From positions 1 to 10,594 of the forward strand of contig DATIVR010000147.1 of the NCBI GenBank assembly GCA_035465695.1: a stretch of 10,594 nt of DNA, in the 5' to 3' direction. The notes under the pieces are model-generated. The model saw only the letters and a list, made by a program, of their open reading frames with translations. It was not told the DNA's origin and made no database searches. Of the stretch, positions 1 through 9,235 are shown one piece after another (position 1 is the first letter of the stretch; each line of letters starts with the position of its first letter). Origin of the DNA: DASUBN01 sp035465695. Its GTDB lineage: Bacteria; Pseudomonadota; Gammaproteobacteria; Natronospirales; REEB76. The position numbers and the translations under genes were made by a program.

Positions 1-419
1 ACATGAAAGAGTCCATGAAGTCCGGCGACAAGGAGCGCCTGGCGGTGATCCGCCTGATCCTCACCGCCCTCAAGCAGAAGGAAGTGGACGAGCGGATCAC
101 GCTCGATGATGCGCAGGTGCTGGCTATCCTGGAGAAGATGCTGAAGCAGCGGCGCGAGTCCATCGCGCAGTTCACCCAGGGCAACCGCAAGGACCTGGCG
201 GACAAGGAAGAAGCCGAGATCAAGGTGATCCAGGCGTATATGCCGGCGCAGCTCTCGGACGCGGAACTGGACCAGCTGGTGGCAGCCGCGGTGGCCGAGT
301 CGGGCGCCGCCTCGGTGAAGGACATGGGCAAGGTGATGGGCATCCTGAAGCCGAAGGTGGCGGGCAAGGCGGACATGAGCGCCGTGTCAGCCAAGATCAA
401 GGCCAAGCTGGGCGGCTGA
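1..419 (+). CDS. yqeY: YqeY/GatB-like domain protein, 5' end outside window
   Basis: The reading frame is already open at the window edge and ends TGA at 417-419. About 139 codons are visible, and the family is normally near 148 residues, so roughly ten residues are missing upstream. The first ATG in view (3-5) is probably internal, because the family usually has a short helix before the Met-Lys-x-x-Met-Lys segment. Recognisable family features are the run Arg-Leu-x-x-Ile-Arg-Leu-Ile-Leu near residue 15, Gln-Lys-Glu-Val-Asp-Glu-Arg near residue 27, and the C-terminal Gly-Lys-Val-Met-Gly-x-Leu-Lys-Pro-Lys. This last part is the tRNA-binding-like helical domain shared with the GatB subunit of Asp/Glu-tRNA amidotransferase. 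The cellular role of stand-alone YqeY is poorly defined. Its place just ahead of dnaG and rpoD is the usual proteobacterial macromolecular-synthesis operon arrangement, which supports the call. Confidence 0.93.
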   Translation, partial: MKESMKSGDKERLAVIRLILTALKQKEVDERITLDDAQVLAILEKMLKQRRESIAQFTQGNRKDLADKEEAEIKVIQAYMPAQLSDAELDQLVAAAVAESGAASVKDMGKVMGILKPKVAGKADMSAVSAKIKAKLGG

Positions 420-430
420 GCTCCATCCGC

Positions 431-727
431 ATGTCCACCGGCCCCGCCAAGGCGCCCGCTTTCCTGGCCCCGCTGGAGGGCATGCGAGGTGTCGCAGCCG
501 CAGGCGTGGTGCCCTATCACGCGCGGTTGCTGGAGCACCGCTATATTCAGAGACTGGGGAAATGGTCGTACTCCATCTACATGGTCCACTTCGCTCTCAT
601 CCTGGTGCCGAGCGACCTGGCGCGGCTGCGGTGGAAGCGCGGCCCCAGCGAGTCCAAGCGTTGGGTGGCGAAGCGTTGGGGCAAGCAGGGCGCGTGGGTG
701 CCTGACGCCTCCATCGGGGCACCCTGA
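431..727 (+). pseudogene. Acyltransferase-3 family remnant with internal deletion
   Basis: This open frame has 98 codons, whereas intact acyltransferase-3 proteins have about 350-400. Residues 11-31 (Leu-Ala-Pro-Leu-Glu-Gly-Met-Arg-Gly-Val-Ala-Ala...Tyr-His-Ala-Arg) match the family's N-terminal first-helix motif with its Arg and His. Residues 41-56 (Leu-Gly-Lys-Trp-Ser-Tyr-Ser-Ile-Tyr-Met-Val-His) match the family's C-terminal Ser-Tyr-x-x-Tyr-x-x-His motif. In full-length members these are separated by some 250 residues, so the middle has been lost and the ends joined in frame. The tail after residue 65 is basic and unrecognised. There is no clear ribosome binding site ahead of ATG 431. It is not a copy of the acyltransferase at 4668, whose corresponding motifs differ. 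Its TGA (725-727) abuts the dnaG ATG, so translation through it could still help load ribosomes on dnaG. It could also make a small one-helix protein, but I see no support for that. Confidence 0.72.
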
Positions 728-2488
728 ATGCCGCGCATCCCGCAAGCGTTCATCGAAGAGTTGCTGAGCCGGGCCGACATCGTCGAGCTCATCGACAAGC
801 GCGTGCCGCTGAAGAAACAGGGCCGCGAGTTCGCCGCCTGCTGCCCGTTCCACAACGAGAAGAGCCCGTCCTTCTACGTGAGTCCCGTGAAGCAGTTCTA
901 CCACTGCTTCGGCTGCGGAGCCCACGGCACCGCCCTCTCCTTCCTCATGGAATACGACCACATGGAGTTCCCGGAAGCGGTGCGGGAACTGGCGGACATG
1001 GTGGGCATGGAAGTGCCGGTGGAACAGGGCGAGAGCCCTGCCAGTGCCAATGGTCCGCTCTATGAGGTGCTGGACAAGGCCGCCACCTTCTACAAGGAGC
1101 AGCTCAGGAATTCCCAGGCCGCGATCGACTACCTGAAGGGCCGTGGCCTCACCGGCGAGATCGCCAAGGAATTCGGACTGGGTTACGTGCCGGCGGGCTG
1201 GGACAACTTGCTCAAGGCCGTGGGCAAGGACGACGCGGCGGTGAAGGCCCTGCTGGGCGCCGGCATGCTCATCGAGAAAGAAGGCGAACACCGCTATCAC
1301 GACCGCTTCCGCGAGCGGGTGATGTTCCCGATCCGCGACGGCCGCGGCCGCATCATCGGCTTCGGTGGTCGCGTCTTGGGTAAGGGTGAGCCGAAATACC
1401 TGAATTCCCCGGAGACGGCCCTGTTCCACAAAGGCCGTGAACTCTACGGCCTGTACGAGGCCCGCCAAGCGCTACGGGATATCCCGCGCCTCCTGGTGGT
1501 GGAAGGCTACATGGACGTGGTGGCCCTGGCGCAGTACGGCGTGCGTTATGCGGTGGCCACCTTGGGCACTTCCACCACCGGCGAACATCTCAAGAAGCTG
1601 TTCCGCGTGGCGCCGGAGGTGGTGTTCTGCTTCGACGGCGACCGGGCCGGCCGCGCCGCCGCCTGGCGCGCGCTGGAGAACGCGCTGCCCGAAGCCCAGG
1701 ACGGCCGCACCATCCGTTTCCTGTTCCTGCCGGAGGGCGAGGATCCGGACACGCTGGTGCGCAAGGAGGGCAAGGAGGCTTTCGAGCGGCGCATCGCGAA
1801 CGATGCCCTGCCGCTCTCCGCTTATCTCCTGGATAGCCTGGCGGCGCAGACCGACATGAGGTCCGATGAAGGCCGGGCCCGGTTGGTGAGCCTGGCAAGC
1901 CCCTTGCTTGGACGTCTGCCGAGCGGGGTGTTCCGTGACATGTTGCGGAACGAACTGGCGCGGCGGGCCCAGGTGGATGCCGGAAAGTTGACTATGCTTA
2001 ATCAGAGCCCGGGATCCCCAGAGCCCGGGACCGCCAAGCCGCCCGGTAAGGTCACGCTCAATACGCCGGTGCGCAAGGCCATCGGTTACCTCTTGTACCG
2101 GCCGGCCCTGGCCCAGGCTGTAAATGACCCTGGGTCAGTGACTGGCGAGGCAGGCTTGGAGGTATTGCGGGAAGTCCTGGATTTCGCCCGCAAGAGTCCC
2201 CATATGAAAGGGGCGGCTCTTCTGGAGCATTGGCGCGGTAGCGAGACAGGCGCCCTCCTGGACAAGCTGGCCCAAGCCGAGATCGTGACCCCGGACGAAG
2301 CCCTGGAGACCGAATTCAAGGCGGTCATGGCCGACCTGACCGCCCGGCGCCCTGCGGAACAGCGCCGGGACGAGTTGATAGCCGAATCCCGCAGACGGGC
2401 GTTGAACGCCGCCGAAAACGCGGAATTGGCCCGATTACTCAGCGACTTGGCGCGGAAACCAGGTACGGATAGCGTCAAAAGCAATTGA
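728..2488 (+). CDS. dnaG: DNA primase DnaG
   Basis: This primase synthesises RNA primers on single-stranded DNA for lagging-strand replication and works with the replicative helicase DnaB. The 586 residues fit the family (E. coli 581). The N-terminal zinc-binding domain has the CHC2 ligands Cys39, His42, Cys60 and Cys63. The catalytic core contains Lys-Tyr-Leu-Asn-Ser-Pro-Glu-Thr before a TOPRIM fold with Glu259 (Val-Val-Glu-Gly-Tyr-Met-Asp) and the metal-binding Asp303-Gly-Asp305. A variable linker near residues 420-440 leads to the helical C-terminal domain that binds DnaB. The start ATG 728 gives the expected Pro-Arg-Ile-Pro-Gln-x-Phe-Ile N-terminus. A GGGG at 716-719 is a modest ribosome binding site 8 nt upstream. 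The ATG directly follows the stop of the acyltransferase remnant (TGAATG), suggesting translational coupling. All key residues are intact. Confidence 0.98.
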   Translation: MPRIPQAFIEELLSRADIVELIDKRVPLKKQGREFAACCPFHNEKSPSFYVSPVKQFYHCFGCGAHGTALSFLMEYDHMEFPEAVRELADMVGMEVPVEQGESPASANGPLYEVLDKAATFYKEQLRNSQAAIDYLKGRGLTGEIAKEFGLGYVPAGWDNLLKAVGKDDAAVKALLGAGMLIEKEGEHRYHDRFRERVMFPIRDGRGRIIGFGGRVLGKGEPKYLNSPETALFHKGRELYGLYEARQALRDIPRLLVVEGYMDVVALAQYGVRYAVATLGTSTTGEHLKKLFRVAPEVVFCFDGDRAGRAAAWRALENALPEAQDGRTIRFLFLPEGEDPDTLVRKEGKEAFERRIANDALPLSAYLLDSLAAQTDMRSDEGRARLVSLASPLLGRLPSGVFRDMLRNELARRAQVDAGKLTMLNQSPGSPEPGTAKPPGKVTLNTPVRKAIGYLLYRPALAQAVNDPGSVTGEAGLEVLREVLDFARKSPHMKGAALLEHWRGSETGALLDKLAQAEIVTPDEALETEFKAVMADLTARRPAEQRRDELIAESRRRALNAAENAELARLLSDLARKPGTDSVKSN

Positions 2489-2589
2489 TTTATCTGGAAA
2501 AAATCCAGGTTTCTGATAAACTTGAGCGTTTCACTCCGGCTCCTGCCTTACGGACATAAGGCGAGGGGTCCCAAGACCCGCGAGACAGC
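2489..2589 (+). promoter_or_regulatory. dnaG-rpoD intergenic leader with three small hairpins
   Basis: Three short perfect stems lie in this 101-nt gap. The first is CTGGA/TCCAG at 2494-2498 and 2504-2508, with an A5 loop and two further pairs (one a wobble) outside. The second is GCCTTA/TAAGGC at 2545-2550 and 2557-2562. The third is GGGTC/GACCC at 2566-2570 and 2575-2579, ending 10 nt before the rpoD ATG. None has a proper T-tract, so they are not strong terminators. A TTGAGC at 2522-2527 resembles a -35 box but I find no good -10 at the right distance. In enterobacteria rpoD is also served by internal promoters and the operon mRNA is processed between dnaG and rpoD; this leader could play such a role, which is inference. 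The rpoD ribosome binding site is weak (GAGA at 2582-2585). Confidence 0.4.
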
Positions 2590-4592
<2,003 letters not shown>

Positions 4593-4667
4593 CTTAAGGT
4601 GTGCCTTCCTTCCTTGACCTGATGCCACGGCGGGCTGGCACGCCCGTTTCTGATGGGAGCGCCCTGG

Positions 4668-6656
4668 ATGTCGCGTCGATACGCCGTAGCTACGGATATC
4701 ATCTCCTCCAACCCCGGCGATCATCCTCCGGCGCTCCATCCCAAGTACCGCCCCGACATCGATGGCCTGCGCGCCCTCGCGGTGCTGGCGGTGCTCGCCT
4801 TCCACGCTTACCCCAAATCCGTCGGCGGTGGGTTCATCGGCGTGGACGTGTTCTTCGTCATCTCCGGCTTCCTGATCAGCAGCATCCTGTTCGCGAACAT
4901 CGAACAGGAGCGCTTCAGCTACGCGGACTTCTACTCGCGACGCATCCGGCGCATCTTCCCCGCGCTCGCGGTGGTGCTCGCCGCAAGCCTGACGGCCGGC
5001 GGGTTCCTGCTGCTACCGGACGAGTATGCGGAGCTCGGCCGCTATGCGGCGGCGGGTGCAGGCTTCGTCTCCAACCTGCTGAGCTGGCACCAGGCGGGCT
5101 ACTTCGACAGCGCCGCCGACACCAAGCCCCTGCTGCACCTATGGTCGCTGGGCGTGGAGGAGCAGTTCTACATCTTCTGGCCCCTGCTCATCGGTCTGTG
5201 CTGGAAGCGCCGCATCGGCTTCCTGGGAGTGACGCTCCTGGTGGCGGCACTGTCCTTCGGCGTGAACGTGTACAGTGTCTACCGCCACTCGGACGCGGCG
5301 TTCTACTCGCCGCTGTCCCGGTTCTGGGAGCTGATGGTGGGAGGCGCGCTGGCGTGGCTCGCGCTGCACAGGCCGGAGCGGCTACCGGCTGGCTGGGGCC
5401 GTCTCGCCGGCAACCTCGCGGCGCTGGCGGGCCTCGCACTGATCCTGGCGGGACTGCATTTCATCCGTGGCGACAGCCTGTTTCCTGGCTGGTGGGCCCT
5501 GGTTCCCTGCCTGGGGACCGTGCTGCTGATCGCCGCGCCGCCCGATGCGTGGATCAACCGACATCTGCTGTCGAACCGCGTCATGGTCGGCGTCGGTCTC
5601 ATCAGTTATCCGCTGTATCTCTGGCACCTACCGCTCCTGGCTATGGCTCGCATCCTCTACCTGAGCGCGCCGCCGAGCAGAGTCCGGGTGGTGCTCCTGG
5701 CAGCGAGTTTCCTGCTGGCTGCCGCCACCTATTTCTGGGTGGAGAAGCCGCTGCGTTTCCGCATGCCGGCGCGCCGCAGTGTGACGGCACTGGTGACGGC
5801 GACTTCATTGGTACTGGTGGCCGGCGCGGCCTGCGCGCTGAGCGATGGCATGCCGGCACGGTACAGTCCGGAATTGCGCTCCTTCCTCACCTATCACTAC
5901 CCGGTCAACAAGATGGGCCGGGTGGGGAGCTGCTGGCTCGGCAAGGACGATGCCGGCGACGCCTTCAGCCCCGCCTGCGTGGATCCGCCCGCCGCCCGTA
6001 AGCCCCTGGTGCTACTGTGGGGGGATTCCCACGCGGCGCTGCTCTATCCGGGGCTGCGCGCCGTGGACGGCGGCCGTGACCGCTTCGCGGATTTCGCGCG
6101 CAGCGCCTGCGCGCCCATTTTCGGTGCCAGGACCAAATATTACTGGTGCGCCCCCTCCAACGACTACGTGGCGAGCCGCGTACCGGCGCTCAAGCCCGAC
6201 GCCGCCATCCTCTTCGGCCGCTGGTCGGACTATCTCTCGGGCGACGCCGCGGACCCGAATCTGGTCCGGCTTAAGGCCACCCTAGCGACGCTGCGCGGCT
6301 GGGGCATCAAGCGCATTGTGGTGGTCGGTCCGGCACCGAACTGGATCGGCAGGCTGCCCGAAGACCTGGCGCGCCAGGAGATCTACCACCATGTCTCGGG
6401 GGTACCGCGACGCAGCAACTGGATGTTGATGCCGGAGCCCGCGGCGGTGGACCGGATGCTGGCACGGGAACTGAGCGGGATGCCCGGTGTGTCTTACTTC
6501 TCGGCCTACGGTGCGTTCTGTGACGACAGCGGCTGCCTCACCACCCTCGACGGCACACCCGGCGAGCTCGTCAGCTACGACTACGGCCACCTGACCAGTG
6601 CAGGCGCCACCTACCTGGCACAGAAACTGGCACAGGCCTATCCCGGCTTGCTGTGA
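4668..6656 (+). CDS. Membrane O-acyltransferase with C-terminal SGNH domain (OafA-like)
   Basis: The product likely moves acyl groups, usually acetyl, from the cytoplasm onto a surface glycan such as O-antigen, exopolysaccharide or peptidoglycan. The acceptor cannot be told from sequence. It has 662 residues from ATG 4668, chosen because GGGAG (4655-4659) sits 8 nt upstream; ATG 4653 lacks a ribosome binding site. Residues ~25-380 form the acyltransferase-3 membrane domain, with about ten hydrophobic segments. Motifs seen are Asp-Gly-Leu-Arg35...Phe-His46, Gly-Val-Asp-Val-Phe-Phe-Val-Ile-Ser-Gly-Phe-Leu-Ile, Arg-Arg-Ile-Arg-Arg-Ile-Phe-Pro, and Trp-Ser-Leu-Gly-Val-Glu-Glu-Gln-Phe-Tyr. The periplasmic SGNH domain starts with Gly452-Asp453-Ser454-His455 and ends with the catalytic pair Asp638-Tyr-Gly-His641. 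The gene stands alone between the rpoD terminator and the repeat at 6746, which suggests it was acquired as a cassette. No clear promoter is visible; TTGACC at 4614-4619 is a possible -35 with no good -10. Confidence 0.93.
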   Translation: MSRRYAVATDIISSNPGDHPPALHPKYRPDIDGLRALAVLAVLAFHAYPKSVGGGFIGVDVFFVISGFLISSILFANIEQERFSYADFYSRRIRRIFPALAVVLAASLTAGGFLLLPDEYAELGRYAAAGAGFVSNLLSWHQAGYFDSAADTKPLLHLWSLGVEEQFYIFWPLLIGLCWKRRIGFLGVTLLVAALSFGVNVYSVYRHSDAAFYSPLSRFWELMVGGALAWLALHRPERLPAGWGRLAGNLAALAGLALILAGLHFIRGDSLFPGWWALVPCLGTVLLIAAPPDAWINRHLLSNRVMVGVGLISYPLYLWHLPLLAMARILYLSAPPSRVRVVLLAASFLLAAATYFWVEKPLRFRMPARRSVTALVTATSLVLVAGAACALSDGMPARYSPELRSFLTYHYPVNKMGRVGSCWLGKDDAGDAFSPACVDPPAARKPLVLLWGDSHAALLYPGLRAVDGGRDRFADFARSACAPIFGARTKYYWCAPSNDYVASRVPALKPDAAILFGRWSDYLSGDAADPNLVRLKATLATLRGWGIKRIVVVGPAPNWIGRLPEDLARQEIYHHVSGVPRRSNWMLMPEPAAVDRMLARELSGMPGVSYFSAYGAFCDDSGCLTTLDGTPGELVSYDYGHLTSAGATYLAQKLAQAYPGLL

Positions 6657-6745
6657 AACGCTGGTTCGGCATCTGCGGCTTGTCATAGAACCGATGGCCC
6701 GGGGAACTCGAGGCGGGGATGGACGCATTCAGAGTCATCAACGAA

Positions 6746-6947
6746 CGACGTGAACACTGACCACACCCTGTAAACGGCGGAGAAGCGGTTCGACGTGACG
6801 CGAGCGCATCCGCCAGATCGAGCCGAAGGCGCTGCGCAAGCTGCGGCATCCGTCCCGCAGCGAGCAGTTGCGGAGCTTCCTCGACTAAAATTCTTGATCC
6901 CGAAAGGGATTTAGAGAATGAGAAAGGCCGCGGAGACGCGGCCTTTT
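6746..6947 (+). pseudogene. Decayed duplicate of the rpoD 3' end (direct repeat copy B)
   Basis: This is the second copy of the rpoD C-terminal region and its terminator, offset 2355-2357 bp from the first. It encodes nothing useful. A Glu codon has become TAA at 6771-6773, two bases are missing near 6800 (shifting the frame), and the last Asp-Glu has become Asp-stop (TAA at 6886-6888). Despite this, the distal 124 bp are almost identical to copy A. No other part of rpoD is present upstream, where the sequence from 6657 to 6745 is unrecognised. The uneven divergence fits either insertion of a cassette carrying its own rpoD end, or duplication followed by gene conversion of the terminator-proximal part. 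Confidence 0.88.
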
Positions 6948-6950
6948 TTT
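6926..6950 (+). terminator. Duplicated intrinsic terminator, probably bidirectional
   Basis: The stem GGCCGCG (6926-6932), loop GAGA and CGCGGCC (6937-6943) is identical to the rpoD terminator but is followed by a longer run of seven T. On the plus strand it would stop transcripts from the acyltransferase gene. On the minus strand the same stem lies 1 nt past the apbE stop codon and is followed by TTTCTC, so it can also close the redox operon, more weakly. The preceding GAAA hairpin is also conserved (around 6897-6910). Confidence 0.85.
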
Positions 6951-6951
6951 G

Positions 6952-7875
6952 CTATCTCATCACCCAGTGGGTGACGCCCTCTTCTTCCAAGAACGCCTCT
7001 GCATCCTTGCCCTGCAGGATCGCCAGGGTAGAGAGCAGTCCCGCCTGGGTGCAGCTGTCGTGCAGCACGGTCACCGAGCGCGGCGCGTCCTTGACCGGCC
7101 AGCCGGTGCGCGGGTCCAGGATGTGGCCATAGCGCACGCCGTCCTTGAGCAGGAAGCGACGAGCGTCGCCGCTGGTGGTGACGCCGCCGCGTTTCAGTTC
7201 GATGCGAGGCGCGAGGTGGCCGGGCGCGGCGCTCTCGATGGCCACGGTCCACGCGCTGCCGTCCCGGCGCGGACCGGTGGCGTAGATGTCGCCGCCGAAG
7301 TTGACCAGCAGCGGCGCGCCGCCGGCTGCCAGTCCGGCCTGCGCAGCCCGGTCCACCGCGTATTCCTTGCCGATGCCGCCGAAATCGATCTCCATGCCGG
7401 GCGCGAGGCGCAGCATGGGCGCCTGCCAGTCCACCTTGTGCCAGCCCACCCGCTTCATCACCTCACGCACCGTTTCCGGCGCCGGCAGACGATCGCTGCC
7501 GTCGAACTTCCAGACTTGGCGCAGCACCCCGGAAGTCAGGTCGAAGAGCCCGTCGCTCAGTTCGTAGCAATCGGCGGCGTAGTCCAGCAGCCGCGCCGTC
7601 TCCTCGTCCACCTGGACGGGCTCGCCGTCTGCGTGGTTGATGGCGTGGACGATGTTGTCGTCGCGATAGCGGCTGAACTTCCGCTCCACGCGCCAGGCCT
7701 CCGCGGCGACCGCCTGGGCGGCGCGGCGGGCCGCGGCCTCGTCCGGCGCATCGATGAGCGCTTCGCAGGGGCAAGCCATGGCGGTGAAGGAAGCGCGCCA
7801 GAAACCTTGGTCATGCCGCAGGGCCAGGCCCGCCGGCCAGGCGAATTTCTCAGAAGGAGAAGCTGAGTTGGACAA
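6952..7875 (-). CDS. apbE: ApbE-family FAD:protein FMN transferase
   Basis: Family members split FAD and attach FMN covalently to Ser/Thr of exported redox proteins. Seen here are the early core motif Phe-Thr-Ala-Met-Ala-Cys-Pro-Cys, Phe-Asp-Leu-Thr-Ser-Gly near residue 110, Asp-Phe-Gly-Gly-Ile-Gly-Lys-Glu-Tyr-Ala-Val-Asp near 163, Leu-Val-Asn-Phe-Gly-Gly-Asp-Ile near 190, Thr-Thr-Ser-Gly near 232 and His-Ile-Leu-Asp-Pro-Arg-Thr-Gly near 252. The start is uncertain. TTG 7875 (307 residues, overlapping the DUF3570 gene by 26 nt) keeps the whole core. ATG 7779 would cut into the first motif. ATG 8010 gives an unlikely basic extension. No start yields a signal peptide or lipobox, unlike most periplasmic ApbE proteins. 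At the usual C-terminal metal site, the expected Ala-Asp-x-Leu-Ser-Thr reads Ala-Gly279-Leu-Leu-Ser-Thr283, so the Asp is replaced by Gly. It is the last gene of the operon and sits next to a possible substrate. Confidence 0.9.
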   Translation of the reverse strand: MSNSASPSEKFAWPAGLALRHDQGFWRASFTAMACPCEALIDAPDEAAARRAAQAVAAEAWRVERKFSRYRDDNIVHAINHADGEPVQVDEETARLLDYAADCYELSDGLFDLTSGVLRQVWKFDGSDRLPAPETVREVMKRVGWHKVDWQAPMLRLAPGMEIDFGGIGKEYAVDRAAQAGLAAGGAPLLVNFGGDIYATGPRRDGSAWTVAIESAAPGHLAPRIELKRGGVTTSGDARRFLLKDGVRYGHILDPRTGWPVKDAPRSVTVLHDSCTQAGLLSTLAILQGKDAEAFLEEEGVTHWVMR

Positions 7876-9235
7876 TGTCCGCCTTGAGATCGGGGAACAG
7901 GTCGTACTTCTTCTGCACGCCGATGTCCACGCGGGGGTCCGAGGAGCCGGTCTGCAGGTACCGCTCCACGCGCAGGCTGACCTTGCTGCCGCCTGAAGTA
8001 CGGGTACCAAATTCTATACCCACGGTGCGCGCCGAGAACGCCGCCAGCCGGTAGTCCGCACTCACGAACGGCGGGGCCTTGTCCGTGTCCAGCAGGCCGC
8101 GGTGGTAGAAGTCGGCGGCGTTCTGGCGGTACCAGCGCAGGTGCGGCATCACGTAGAAGTCGCCGCCCCAGGACAGACGGTAACGGACCTCGTAGGTGCC
8201 GGAGTGGATGCCCCAATCGTCCCAGCCGTAACGGTAGGAGAAGTCCAGCACGTCGCCGCCCAGGTAGACCTTGTTGCCCCAGTAAAGGGCGTACTTCTGG
8301 TGCAGGCTCGGCCGGTTCTCGTAGATGTTGAATATCGGTTCGCCCACGGGGGTGGTGCCGGCCTTGGTGTTGAGGATCGACACCACCTTGTAGGGATCGT
8401 TCTGGTAGCCCGTGGAGCGGCTGTAGGAATAGTTGAGTTCCGTCAGCCAGTCCTTGTTCACCACCTGCGTCACGCCCAACAGCACGTCGTTGACGTGCTT
8501 GGTCTCGCTGGCGGCGATGACGGGGTTCTTGGTGGTTATGACGCCACCGCCGCCTTCCTGACCTTCGTCACCTTGTTCGCCTCCGATGTCGCCTTCGTCG
8601 CCTCCACCAGCTGGCGGCGGCAGGGTCGCGATGACGTGCGGCAACACACTGAGAGGCTTATGCAGACCCCCGATGGGGAACACCAGGTCCCATTCTTTCG
8701 CCACCCCGAGAGAGAGTGTGGTGTTGCGGTCGTTGAAGTCATGGGAGAACAACGCGTTAAGGCCCTGGGACTTGAAGTCGTGCTCGATGGAATAGCTGGC
8801 GCCCAGGTCGATGCGCGAGAGTCGGTCCAGCGGCTGTGACCAAGTGAGGCTGATGGCCTTGCGGAAGTCGTGGAAGTTCGGATCCACCGGATTGACGCCG
8901 GCGGCGCCGGCGACGGTGCTGGTCTTGCCCGACGGGCTGGTGACGGTGACGCTGCTCTTGCCGCTGGAGGGCATGGCGCCGGTGGGCGTGGCGCCGCTCA
9001 GGGTATCGGCCACCAGGTGCGCGCTGAGGAAACTGTCATCGCCGAAGTCACGCTTGACCAGCGCGCCCGGCTCCACCGCCTGCACCCGGTCCTGTTCCGA
9101 ATAGAAGAGCACGCCGGTGTCGAAACTCCAGTCGCCGGTATCGGCCAGGGCGGCCGGTGCGGTGCCCAACAGCGCACAGCTCGACGCCAACAAGGTGCGC
9201 TGCAAGCGGCGACGGCGACGTGGTTTCAGTTGCAC
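7850..9235 (-). CDS. DUF3570 protein, predicted outer-membrane beta-barrel
   Basis: The function is unknown. The start chosen is GTG 9235, because GGAGG lies 6 nt upstream; TTG 9241 directly abuts that GGAGG and is less likely. The 461 residues begin with a very basic stretch (five Arg at 6-10), a hydrophobic core and a cleavage site Ala-Leu-Ala31/Asp32, so the protein is exported. The rest shows alternating aromatic/polar strands such as Trp-Ser-Phe-Asp-Thr-Gly-Val-Leu-Phe-Tyr, and ends Ile-Val-Gln-Leu-Ser-Phe-Ser-Phe, a terminal Phe strand typical of outer-membrane barrels. Residues 77-83, Asp-Thr-Leu-Ser-Gly-Ala-Thr, match the ApbE acceptor pattern Asp-x-x-(Ser/Thr)-Gly-Ala-(Thr/Ser). A Gly/Asp/Glu-rich loop (8542-8620) contains repeated Gly-Asp-Glu-Gly. 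Translation is probably coupled to the upstream DUF4266 gene (10-nt overlap) and to apbE downstream. Confidence 0.88.
   Translation of the reverse strand: MQLKPRRRRRLQRTLLASSCALLGTAPAALADTGDWSFDTGVLFYSEQDRVQAVEPGALVKRDFGDDSFLSAHLVADTLSGATPTGAMPSSGKSSVTVTSPSGKTSTVAGAAGVNPVDPNFHDFRKAISLTWSQPLDRLSRIDLGASYSIEHDFKSQGLNALFSHDFNDRNTTLSLGVAKEWDLVFPIGGLHKPLSVLPHVIATLPPPAGGGDEGDIGGEQGDEGQEGGGGVITTKNPVIAASETKHVNDVLLGVTQVVNKDWLTELNYSYSRSTGYQNDPYKVVSILNTKAGTTPVGEPIFNIYENRPSLHQKYALYWGNKVYLGGDVLDFSYRYGWDDWGIHSGTYEVRYRLSWGGDFYVMPHLRWYRQNAADFYHRGLLDTDKAPPFVSADYRLAAFSARTVGIEFGTRTSGGSKVSLRVERYLQTGSSDPRVDIGVQKKYDLFPDLKADIVQLSFSF

Noticed and set aside
4631..4646. CGGGC/GCCCG hairpin followed by TTTC as an extra terminator
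   Set aside because: The stem is only 5 bp and the T-run is broken; it lies in the 5' region of the acyltransferase gene, where a terminator makes little sense.
4601..6001. A 466-codon plus-strand frame overlapping the acyltransferase
   Set aside because: It is rich in Arg, Pro, Gly and His with no motif, while the other frame contains a complete acyltransferase-SGNH protein.
6746..6947. A second functional sigma factor gene
   Set aside because: Only the last ~50 codons are present, with a stop, a frameshift and a changed ending.
6949..7866. A 305-codon plus-strand frame opposite apbE
   Set aside because: Composition (His, Arg, Gly, Val) is typical of an antisense shadow, and the minus strand holds clear ApbE motifs.
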